Positions 23,354 through 30,096 of a DNA stretch of 30,096 bases are shown one piece after another (position 1 is the first letter of the stretch; each line of letters opens with the position of its first letter). The stretch is from positions 1 to 30,096 of the forward strand of contig USCC01000013.1 in the NCBI GenBank assembly GCA_900553035.1, given 5' to 3'. The translations under genes and the position numbers were made by a program. Below the pieces are notes generated by a model. That model had not been told where the DNA came from. It made no database searches and saw only the letters and a list, made by a program, of their open reading frames with translations. The stretch comes from an uncultured Rhodospirillaceae bacterium (lineage in GTDB: Bacteria; Pseudomonadota; Alphaproteobacteria; CAAGCB01; CAG-977).

Positions 23354-24826
23354 TTATAACCCTGCCGTAAAAAAGGGATGAACCGCCCCGGAAACCAGCT
23401 TCATGACAGTCTCCGGCAAAAGCGCCAGATAAAGCAGAACCGCGCCCAAAACGCTGAAAGCCGTTTTTTCACGCCAGGTCAGATCCGGTGGCGGCGGGGC
23501 GTCTTTTGCTTCCTTTTCGCCGAGCATCAGACGCGAGAACATCGGGAAAAAAGCCGCATACAGGAAAACGCCCGACACCGCCGCGCCCAGCGCCAGCAGA
23601 CGGCTTTCTCCATAAGCACTCCCCCAGATCAGGAAATTTCCCAGAAACGAGGGCGTTGCCGGAAACGCCGACGCCGCCAGGCATGACAGCAGGAAAAAAG
23701 TCCCCAGAAAAGGCATGTCCGCGATCAGCCCTGAATACGTCCGGGCTTCCCGATTCTGCATCCTTTCCAGAAGCGCGCCTCCGGTCAGCAGGAAGAAAAT
23801 CAGCGACAGCCCCTGTGCGAAACACAGAAACAGCGTGCCTTTCAGCGCTTCGGGCATCAGGCAGAACAGCCCCAGAGCCATGATGCCCGTCTGGGCGATA
23901 TGCACATACCCTGCGGTTTTGCGGATGTCCGTGATGCCGATTGTGATTAATGCTCCATAAACGGCCGAAAAAACAGCCCATCCGGCCAGCCACGGGCTCC
24001 ACAGCGGCAGGGCGTCCGGCAAAACCGGTACGGCTGTACGCAGGAAAATGTAAAAAGCCATTTTCGTAAAGGCTCCCGACAGCACGGCGGCGACCGGAAC
24101 CGGTGCTTCGGTCAGGGCATCCGTAAACCAGGCATGGAACGGGAAAAGGGGCGCCCTGAAAGCAAACGCTGCCGCAAACAAAGCCAGCAGGGCGTGCTGG
24201 ACCTCAAGGGGCAGCCGGACGTCTTTCAGGCTTTCCGCGTCCGCCGACCCTGTTTGGGCATAAAGATAAAGCAGTGCCAGAAAAAGCAGAGATGAGCCGA
24301 AAACAGAATACAGGCCGAACCGGAAAGAGGAAAAAGCCCGCTTTTCAATCCCCCAGACCGCGATCAGCAGGAACAGCGGAACGGCCGCTCCTTCGGCAAA
24401 CAGAAACATCTGCAGAAAATCACGGGCACAGACCGCCGTCAGCAGGAAGCTTTCCATCACCAGAGTCACAATCATGAATTCCCGAACCATCGTCAGAATA
24501 CGTTTGCGGCTGGTATAAACGCACAGTAGCGTCAGAAACGAAATCAGCAGAACAAAAATCAGCGAAAGGGCGTCAATTCCCACGTGCCACGAAATTCCCA
24601 AAGTCGGAAAGCCTTCGTACCGGCTTCGGAAATTGACCCGGCCTTCCGAGTACGTGCCCGCCGCCCATGCCGTCAGCGCCAACACAAAGGTGCATCCGGA
24701 AATCAGCAGGGCAACATGGCGGCTGTTCATCGCCGTAATCCGGTCGTCGCCGCGCACGAAAAGCAGGAATACCGCGCCAAGCAGCGGCAGAAACAAAAGA
24801 ACGGAAATCAATGAAAAATGGGGCAT
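23354..24826 (-). CDS. nuoM: NADH-quinone oxidoreductase subunit M (antiporter-like)
   Basis: A 490-residue polytopic protein. Helix-5 Glu is kept as Glu145 in FLFAEGAAVPLFLLIAVWG, and the helix-8 Lys is kept as Lys255 in SGAFTKMAFY. Helix-7 Lys, normally in a VKxPxxPxHxWLPDAH context, is Arg224 in FAFRAPLFPFHAWFTDAL. Helix-12 Glu, normally GEF, is Asn397 in FLGNFLIW. The LPDAH motif is also changed to FTDAL. Helix count and length are normal. A good GGGGAGG site precedes the ATG. The gene begins three bases after nuoL and ends nine bases before nuoN. A proton-pumping module by family; whether it pumps here is open. Confidence 0.95.
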   Translation of the reverse strand: MPHFSLISVLLFLPLLGAVFLLFVRGDDRITAMNSRHVALLISGCTFVLALTAWAAGTYSEGRVNFRSRYEGFPTLGISWHVGIDALSLIFVLLISFLTLLCVYTSRKRILTMVREFMIVTLVMESFLLTAVCARDFLQMFLFAEGAAVPLFLLIAVWGIEKRAFSSFRFGLYSVFGSSLLFLALLYLYAQTGSADAESLKDVRLPLEVQHALLALFAAAFAFRAPLFPFHAWFTDALTEAPVPVAAVLSGAFTKMAFYIFLRTAVPVLPDALPLWSPWLAGWAVFSAVYGALITIGITDIRKTAGYVHIAQTGIMALGLFCLMPEALKGTLFLCFAQGLSLIFFLLTGGALLERMQNREARTYSGLIADMPFLGTFFLLSCLAASAFPATPSFLGNFLIWGSAYGESRLLALGAAVSGVFLYAAFFPMFSRLMLGEKEAKDAPPPPDLTWREKTAFSVLGAVLLYLALLPETVMKLVSGAVHPFFTAGL

Positions 24827-24829
24827 TCT

Positions 24830-26659
24830 CTACCTCCCCGCCAGCATAAAAGCCAGCGACAGAAGCAGAATGAAAAAGCCCGACACGCCCCAGATCAGGG
24901 AATCATGCAGGCGACCCGTATGGGCTTTTTTCAGGCCTTCCGCCGTCTGAAGCACCGCGTCAGGAATCCGGTTCAATCCCCACTGATCCACAAGACCGAC
25001 ATCGCCGTACAGCCAGAGCTTCCGTGACAGGGCCGCAAGCGGACGGACAAACGCAAACGCGTACAGTTCGGACAGGTAGAATCCCCGGGCACAGAATTGG
25101 GAAAACGCACGCGCGAACCGCCCGGACGGCGTTTTCCGAGCCTCCCGCCCCCGGAAAAACCGGATGCCGGGAATAAAGCCCGCACATCCGAACAAAGCCG
25201 ACGCCAGAACTTCCAGAGACTGCATCTTCGTCAGCTCGGGCAGAATCGACTGTTCCAGAAGTTCATCCTGAAACAGGGAAACCAGCGTCAGAACCGTCAG
25301 CGGAAAAGCCATTGAAAAGCTGACCTGACGAATTTTGATGGCAATTTCGGCCGGGACTTTGGAAGGGGCGTAGAAAACGTAATACATCAGGCGTCCAAGC
25401 GCCGCCGCAGTCAGAAAGGACAGAAGCACAAACACCCCCGGAAGGATTCGTCCGCCCTGCTGGAAGACAGCGGCGAACAGATCCTGCCGCGCTCCGTACG
25501 TTCCCAGATACGGAAAACCGACACAGCAGAAGCACAGAATCCACATGCTCCAGAATGTATAGGGTTTTTCCGTCCGCAGGCCGCCCATTTTCAGAATATC
25601 TTCCTCTCCCCACAGGCAGTGGATGACGCTTCCGGCGCACAGGAACAGGCCGATGAAGGGAATCATGACTGCCGCAAACGTATACAGAGCCAGCGCATTG
25701 CCCGAAAGCCCGAAAGCCGCCAGAACAAATCCCGTCTGAGACATCAGAACACACGCCAGAAGCGTTTTTATGTTCGTCTGGTTCAGTGCGAACAGGACGC
25801 CCGCAGTGGAAGTCACCGCGCCCAGCAGAGTGAAAATCGTACGAACTTCGGGCAACCGACCGATCAGGGGAAAGAAATGGTACAGCAGGTAAATGCCCAG
25901 GCTTCCCGAAACCGCGGGAAGCGCAAAGGCCAGAGCCGGCACCGGCATCTCCGCCGTATCCGGCAGCAGAACATGAGAACCGAAAAACATCATTTTCGCC
26001 GACGCCGCTCCCAGAAGGAGAAGCGCGAAAACGGCGGCTTCCCGATCCGTAAATGAAAACAGAGCGTCACCGATGAACGGCGGTACCAGAAACAGACCCG
26101 TTTTCCGCCACAGGGCAAAGAAAAGAAACAAAAGCGGCAGATCCGTCAGCATATGCCCGATCAGAAAACGGATCCCCGACCGGCGGACGGCCAGTTTTTC
26201 ATGAAACAGCACCAGAAGCAGGTAAGAAAACAGCACTGCCATGTCCCACCCGGCAAAAAACTGAAACATGTTCTTGGCTCCCAGGCACAAAAGCGCGGAA
26301 AAAGTCAGCATAAGCATGAAGCATACAAAACGGTTCTGCAGGGCGTCCGGGATATAGCGCCGTGAAAAAACCAGGCACAGAAGCGCGGCCGCCACAATGA
26401 AAACAGCCAGAAAAAGTTCCGCCCGGTCGAAATGCAGGCGCCATGCGTACGGCACGCCGTCCCATGACAGGAAAGGCATGACAAAGCTTGAAAACACCTT
26501 CGCCTTGAAAAACGTCTTGGCGACCATGGCCGACATTTTCAGGGCGGAAAAGCCCAAAACGGCGGTCCCGATGGCCCATGCCCGCACCGGGCGTTTAAAA
26601 AGCGCGGAAAAGGCAATGTAAAGGGCGGCAAACAAAGGAAGGAAAACAGCTATGAACAA
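24830..26659 (-). CDS. nuoL: NADH-quinone oxidoreductase subunit L (antiporter-like), divergent
   Basis: A 609-residue protein of normal length, including the C-terminal part expected to form the long lateral helix. The start is TTG at 26659: AAAGGA, overlapping the nuoK stop, is nine bases before it, and no ATG is near. It is markedly divergent. The GWE motif is GWD (Asp139 for Glu144). The helix-7 Lys is kept (Lys222). The strongly conserved PTPVSALIHAATMV is replaced by a PVPALAFALPAV-type stretch with no His (Leu247 position). Helix-12 SKDE is ARQD. QTNIKTLLACVLMSQTGF is recognisable. It is the distal subunit of the membrane arm. Confidence 0.93.
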   Translation of the reverse strand: MFIAVFLPLFAALYIAFSALFKRPVRAWAIGTAVLGFSALKMSAMVAKTFFKAKVFSSFVMPFLSWDGVPYAWRLHFDRAELFLAVFIVAAALLCLVFSRRYIPDALQNRFVCFMLMLTFSALLCLGAKNMFQFFAGWDMAVLFSYLLLVLFHEKLAVRRSGIRFLIGHMLTDLPLLFLFFALWRKTGLFLVPPFIGDALFSFTDREAAVFALLLLGAASAKMMFFGSHVLLPDTAEMPVPALAFALPAVSGSLGIYLLYHFFPLIGRLPEVRTIFTLLGAVTSTAGVLFALNQTNIKTLLACVLMSQTGFVLAAFGLSGNALALYTFAAVMIPFIGLFLCAGSVIHCLWGEEDILKMGGLRTEKPYTFWSMWILCFCCVGFPYLGTYGARQDLFAAVFQQGGRILPGVFVLLSFLTAAALGRLMYYVFYAPSKVPAEIAIKIRQVSFSMAFPLTVLTLVSLFQDELLEQSILPELTKMQSLEVLASALFGCAGFIPGIRFFRGREARKTPSGRFARAFSQFCARGFYLSELYAFAFVRPLAALSRKLWLYGDVGLVDQWGLNRIPDAVLQTAEGLKKAHTGRLHDSLIWGVSGFFILLLSLAFMLAGR

Positions 26660-26665
26660 TTCTTT

Positions 26666-26974
26666 CTATCCTTTCATTGAAGCGGACCGGTCGGATTCAA
26701 GGTGCTCGTGCTTGCGGAAATACAGCAGGAATAACGTCAGAGAAACCGCTATCTGAACTCCGCCGAGGCAAATCACGAAGAGGGCAAAAATAAATCCCGT
26801 CTCGTTTTCGTTCAGCGCACTCCCCAGGGAAAAATTGAACAGAATGCCCAGCGCCGCCAGCTGAAGCGCCATCAGGCACCGCATCAGGTCACGACGATGA
26901 CGCAGAACGCCCCATAACCCGAAAAGGAAAAGCAGGACACTGACCGCCAGAATACAGGACACACCGATCATCAT
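26666..26974 (-). CDS. nuoK: NADH-quinone oxidoreductase subunit K, both conserved membrane Glu replaced by Gln
   Basis: A 102-residue, three-helix protein, the normal NuoK size. Alignment with no gaps to the alphaproteobacterial consensus places Gln38 (in LMALQLAALG) at the helix-2 Glu (E. coli Glu36), and Gln74 (in LGGVQIAVSL) at the helix-3 Glu (E. coli Glu72). GFIFALFVI and LFLLYFRKH match the family on each side, so the register is secure. These Glu residues are regarded as essential links in the central hydrophilic axis. AAGGAGG precedes the ATG, which overlaps the nuoJ stop (ATGA). Confidence 0.95.
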   Translation of the reverse strand: MMIGVSCILAVSVLLFLFGLWGVLRHRRDLMRCLMALQLAALGILFNFSLGSALNENETGFIFALFVICLGGVQIAVSLTLFLLYFRKHEHLESDRSASMKG

Positions 26975-27546
26975 GACATGTCCTCCTTAAGCGGGATATG
27001 CCGTATTTCCGCCTCTGCGCTCTTTTCTCCGGGCGGCGGATCCCGGTCGGGTTCCGCCATGCGACCCGTCATCAGCGCCGTTATTCCGACCAGCGCGGAC
27101 AGAAGCAGGACACCAAACACCAGAACACAGGGCGCATAATCCGAATACAACACCGTTCCCATGACCGAAACCGAAAAATCATGAGGCGGCAGAACCGGAA
27201 GAACCGGCCACGCCGTGCGGGCAAACAACGCGACCGCCTGCACGGCGGACAACACGAAAAACAGAGCCAGAACACGCCGCAGACGGACAGGTTCATCGGC
27301 ATGGATTTTATCGAAGTCAAAAACAGCCAGAGCAAACAGAAGGAATACGACAAAGGCCGAAGCCGACATGAACAGAAGTGCAAATCCAATGAAACGCGCA
27401 TTCAGCCCGACCAGCATTCCCGAAAGCGCGACCACCGCCTGCAGCTGACACAGCGCCGCATAAAGCGTGTGGCGCAGTCTCACCGACAGGAAAGCCATGC
27501 TCAGCATGACGGCGGCGAAAATGAAAAAATCAATATCCGAAATCAT
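26971..27546 (-). CDS. nuoJ: NADH-quinone oxidoreductase subunit J, divergent
   Basis: A 191-residue protein with about five helices; the size and position fit NuoJ. The third-helix motif, normally EIIVYAGAIMVLF, aligns with LLFMSASAFVVFLL (about 57-70). The Tyr (E. coli Tyr59) is Ser61, the Gly is Ser63 and the preceding Glu is Leu. The YAGA element forms the flexible pi-bulge thought to switch during turnover, so its loss is notable. The C-terminal tail (about 160-190) is polar. It overlaps nuoI and nuoK by ATGA at each end. Identity relies mostly on gene order and topology. Confidence 0.85.
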   Translation of the reverse strand: MISDIDFFIFAAVMLSMAFLSVRLRHTLYAALCQLQAVVALSGMLVGLNARFIGFALLFMSASAFVVFLLFALAVFDFDKIHADEPVRLRRVLALFFVLSAVQAVALFARTAWPVLPVLPPHDFSVSVMGTVLYSDYAPCVLVFGVLLLSALVGITALMTGRMAEPDRDPPPGEKSAEAEIRHIPLKEDMS

Positions 27547-27977
27547 TTTTTTTCCTCCGGTTCCCGGCCTTCCGCCCTGCGTTCCAGTTCATCCTTGCCG
27601 CACACGGCGTCTGCGGGAACCGCCGGCGCGGACTGATGCAGTGTATGAATCAGGGCGCCGGTCGGACAGGCTTCGGAACACAGGCCGCAGTAAATGCAAC
27701 GAGCCATATCCGCCTTGAATTCAGTCACGCGCCATGTTTCTTCAATTTTTTCCGTCTGTACCGACAAAGCGTCGGCCGGACAGATTTTAACGCAAATTTT
27801 GCATCCGACGCACAAATCCTCTCCCGACGTTTTGCGGCGCAGGGCAATATCGCCCCGGACTTCCGGCGCGGGCGGCGTTTCCCGCTGCTGAAGCGCTCCA
27901 CGGCCGGCGGCATAGCGCCACGCGGTCAGAAGAGCCCCAAAAACATCCGACGGCAGAAATCGTTTCAGCCCTTTCAT
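27543..27977 (-). CDS. nuoI: NADH-quinone oxidoreductase subunit I (two [4Fe-4S] clusters)
   Basis: A 144-residue ferredoxin-like subunit with two complete Cx2Cx2Cx3CP motifs, CVGCKICVKICP and CIYCGLCSEACP, binding clusters N6a and N6b. These relay electrons to N2 in the peripheral arm. It is somewhat shorter than usual (about 160), with an acidic Lys-ending tail. The frame is open to 28028, but ATG at 27977 overlaps the nuoH stop (ATGA) and has GGGGAGG at about seven bases, so it was chosen. The intact cysteines show that selection for electron transfer is still in force. Confidence 0.95.
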   Translation of the reverse strand: MKGLKRFLPSDVFGALLTAWRYAAGRGALQQRETPPAPEVRGDIALRRKTSGEDLCVGCKICVKICPADALSVQTEKIEETWRVTEFKADMARCIYCGLCSEACPTGALIHTLHQSAPAVPADAVCGKDELERRAEGREPEEKK

Positions 27978-28990
27978 GCCGCACCTCCCCCGAACGCCAG
28001 AACCGCCGCCGCTGTCAGGAAAACCCAAATCACGGCAAAGGGCAGAAAAATCTTATAGCTCATACGCATCAGCTGATCCGTCCTGTAACTGGGCAGCACC
28101 GTCCGCACCATAATCAGGATAAACAGGAACCCCACCGTTTTCGCCGCCAGCCAGACAAAAGGCGGCATTCTCCCCGGTTCTGCGAAAACGGGTTGCCACC
28201 CGCCCAGAAATAGAATCGTCCCCAGCACCGCCGCCAGCAGAAGCAGAATCCGATCCGCGCATAAAAAGAAAAAATACAGTGTTCCCGAATATTCCGAATA
28301 AATCCCGGAAGCCAGCTCCTTCTGCGATTTCGGCCCTTCAAAAGGCGCCTGTGCCAGCATCATTGAACAGCACAGAATGAACAGGACGAAAACCGGAAAA
28401 TGCGGCACAATGTACCAGAACTCGTCCTGCGCCGCCACAATCGCCGACAGATTAGCCGATCCCGCCGACATCAAAACAACCGTCGCCGCCAAAGTCAGAA
28501 CCAGCTGGCATGAAAGCGTCTGTGCAAAGGCGCGGACAGCGCCCAGAAAACCGAAACGCGACCCACTGCTCCATCCGCCCAGGATGAACGTATAGATCCC
28601 GAATGATCCGGCGAACAGAAGATAAAGAAGCCCAAGTTCCAGACGCGGCGTCGTCCGTTCGGGACGCATCGGCAGAAACAGAAACAGAAAAAGGCACAGG
28701 ACGAACGCCAGCAGGGGCGCCGTGAAAAACAGACCGGCATTCGCCCGTTCGGGGACGATCGACTCTTTGAACAGGTATTTGAAAATCTCGGCCACGCTCT
28801 GTTTCAGGTTTTTTCCCCGCCGCATCCGGATACGAGCCGCCAAACGGCCTTCCAGCCAGGAAATCAGGACAACGGCCAAAAGGGTCAGAACGGTAAAAAG
28901 GCTGACTTCCGCCAGTTTTTGACCCAGCGGAATGAAATCCTTCATGAAATCAATCAGTTCCTGTCCGATATTTTCAACGGGAGACATCAT
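27974..28990 (-). CDS. nuoH: NADH-quinone oxidoreductase subunit H, divergent quinone-chamber residues
   Basis: A 338-residue protein with about eight helices. Clear family blocks are RMRRGKN, FKESIVPERANAG, LGAVRAFAQTLS, SEYSG, LFLGGW, and RTDQLMRMSYKIFLPF. Key residues differ: SYEV is SCQL (Gln162 for Glu157), the AETNR loop is M-M-L-A-Q (210-214) before APF, and the PEAESE cluster is PKSQKE. These Glu residues line the path from the quinone cavity into the membrane arm. The start at 28990 (ATGATG) overlaps the nuoG stop, with GGGAGG upstream. Frames extending to 29047 are an artefact of overlap with nuoG. Confidence 0.93.
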   Translation of the reverse strand: MMSPVENIGQELIDFMKDFIPLGQKLAEVSLFTVLTLLAVVLISWLEGRLAARIRMRRGKNLKQSVAEIFKYLFKESIVPERANAGLFFTAPLLAFVLCLFLFLFLPMRPERTTPRLELGLLYLLFAGSFGIYTFILGGWSSGSRFGFLGAVRAFAQTLSCQLVLTLAATVVLMSAGSANLSAIVAAQDEFWYIVPHFPVFVLFILCCSMMLAQAPFEGPKSQKELASGIYSEYSGTLYFFFLCADRILLLLAAVLGTILFLGGWQPVFAEPGRMPPFVWLAAKTVGFLFILIMVRTVLPSYRTDQLMRMSYKIFLPFAVIWVFLTAAAVLAFGGGAA

Positions 28991-30096
28991 TCGTTGGTTT
29001 CCTCCCATGATTTTTTCACGGCCTGCATGATTTTTGAATGGCGGCATATTTCATCGGAACCAAAAAACCGATCCGCCGCCAATGTGAACGGGTCGGGCGA
29101 CAGAACGCCGGGTTTGCCGAAAGGCGCATTCTCCGCCGGGCAGATTTCACCGCGGCGGTAAAAAATGATGTTGTCGCCGGCCAGATGATCCCTCACGTCT
29201 TCCAGATCGTCATAAGGAAGCGGTTTTTCCAGATATTCGGACAGAGCGCGCAGGATTTTCCAGTCCTCCCGCGATGCGCCGACCGGGGGCAGAACCGGAA
29301 CCGTGCTCTGGGCGCGACCTTCCATATTGACATAGGTTGCGCGTTTTTCCGTGTACGCCAGCCCCGGCAACACAATATCCGCCGAACGCGCCGCCGCCGT
29401 TGCATAAATCCCCTGATAAATGACGAACGCGCCGCCCAGATCCGCGCGGGGAAGCGATCCTTCATTCAGAAGGTAAACCACATCATAAAGCCCTTCGCGG
29501 ACTTTGGGTCGAAGCGGTTCCGCCGCGATCAGCCCCAGCTCCAGAGCACCCGCCGTCGACGTTTTCCGCTGAAGCAGGTTGAAGCCGTTCCATTCCTTTG
29601 AAATCATACCGCACGACATGGCCGTCCGGTACGCCGCGTTCAGAACGGCCAGCCCATCCGGGCGGCACAGCGCCTGCACTCCCACAATCATCATCGGCCG
29701 TTCCGCCCGTTTCAGCACCGCGGCGAAGGGATGAGTTCCGGCGGCCAGTTCTTCCAGTACGGCCGGCCCCTCCCCCAGATGTTCATACGGATACGTCAGA
29801 TCCGCTGCTGCGCCGACAAGGGCTTTGCGCATCGGATTGGCGCGCAGACGCAGATTGACGACCGGCGCTTCCAGACGCGGATCCGCGCCGACAATCAGAA
29901 GCGCGTCCGCCTTTTCAATCCCGGCGAACGTCGTATTGAACAGCCAGGACTGACGGCATCCGACATCATAGGCCGCATCGTCCGTACGGGCGTCAACAGC
30001 GTCGGCGCCGATGGAGTGCAACAGGTCGCGCAGAGCCATCATGCTTTCACAATCGGCAAAATCCCCGATCAAAGCCGCGATTCGCTCAGGCCGGAC
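28987..30096 (-). CDS. nuoG: NADH-quinone oxidoreductase subunit G, 3' part (5' end outside the window)
   Basis: The frame runs off the right edge; 369 residues are visible, up to TGA at 28987. They cover the molybdopterin-oxidoreductase-like domain: CESMMALRDLL, LFNTTFAGIEKADALLIVGADPR, VVYLLNEG, and YTEKRATYVNMEGRAQ near the end. NuoG carries several Fe-S clusters in the peripheral arm; its cluster-binding N-terminus is outside the window. The apparent start at 30072 is an internal TTG, since the reading frame continues to the edge with family-like sequence (RIAALIGDF). The stop overlaps the nuoH start. Confidence 0.95.
   Translation of the reverse strand, partial: VRPERIAALIGDFADCESMMALRDLLHSIGADAVDARTDDAAYDVGCRQSWLFNTTFAGIEKADALLIVGADPRLEAPVVNLRLRANPMRKALVGAAADLTYPYEHLGEGPAVLEELAAGTHPFAAVLKRAERPMMIVGVQALCRPDGLAVLNAAYRTAMSCGMISKEWNGFNLLQRKTSTAGALELGLIAAEPLRPKVREGLYDVVYLLNEGSLPRADLGGAFVIYQGIYATAAARSADIVLPGLAYTEKRATYVNMEGRAQSTVPVLPPVGASREDWKILRALSEYLEKPLPYDDLEDVRDHLAGDNIIFYRRGEICPAENAPFGKPGVLSPDPFTLAADRFFGSDEICRHSKIMQAVKKSWEETNE

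Noticed and set aside
26666..26974. Pseudogene interpretation of nuoK
   Set aside because: The frame is intact, length normal, flanks well conserved and the ribosome-binding site strong. Only the two key residues differ, which is not what random decay looks like.

Overview
The window reads as a compact chromosomal stretch of an alphaproteobacterium. The evidence is gene order and gene content: phoH-ybeY-lnt, a ChvI/ChvG-HprK-RapZ-EIIA(Man)-HPr-EI cluster, yfgM-like/bamB/der, and nuoGHIJKLMN followed by birA and ribonuclease J. GC content is moderately high. Genes are tightly packed, with many ATGA start/stop overlaps. I cannot name the genus. A host-associated, uncultured lineage is only a guess. 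There are no rRNA genes, tRNA genes, insertion sequences or CRISPR arrays that I can see.

Layout. (1) 1-2731, plus strand: the 3' part of phoH, ybeY, lnt, and a 50-residue lipoprotein gene hidden behind lnt. They end at a terminator-like hairpin that faces the next operon. (2) 2815-9108, minus strand: a seven-gene regulatory operon read chvI > chvG > hprK > rapZ > EIIA > ptsH > ptsI. It joins envelope two-component signalling to an HPr kinase-controlled phosphotransferase relay with no sugar permease. rlmN and a small membrane protein lie upstream on the same strand. (3) 10638-11435: two small genes of unknown function (66 residues, and a 133-residue lipoprotein) whose 3' ends overlap. (4) 11436-14916, plus strand: a YfgM-like TPR protein, BamB and Der. 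(5) 14975-17673, plus strand: an isolated unit with its own promoter and a strong terminator. It encodes a 91-residue protein and a 763-residue cytoplasmic HExxH protein I do not recognise. (6) 17831-18375: about three and a half degenerate tandem copies of a 149-159 bp unit, followed by about 340 bp without a convincing gene. (7) 18720-30096, minus strand: a long operon, nuoG (cut by the window edge) to nuoN, then birA, rnj and a membrane-anchored protein of unknown function.

The most striking observation is in the respiratory complex I operon. Its position (followed by birA and rnj) suggests it is the ordinary alphaproteobacterial copy, yet the membrane-arm subunits have lost many of the charged residues thought to carry protons. 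By eye alignment, NuoK has Gln at both conserved Glu sites. NuoN has Arg at all three key Lys sites. NuoM has Lys-to-Arg and Glu-to-Asn changes. NuoL has Glu-to-Asp and has lost the conserved His motif. NuoH has lost the AETNR loop and other Glu residues. NuoJ has lost YAGA. The Fe-S subunit NuoI keeps all eight cysteines and the reading frames are open. This looks like a complex with an altered or uncoupled membrane arm rather than a dead operon. The second most interesting area is the metallopeptidase-like cassette and the repeat array beside it.

All alignments were made by eye against remembered family consensus sequences. No search or structure prediction was run.
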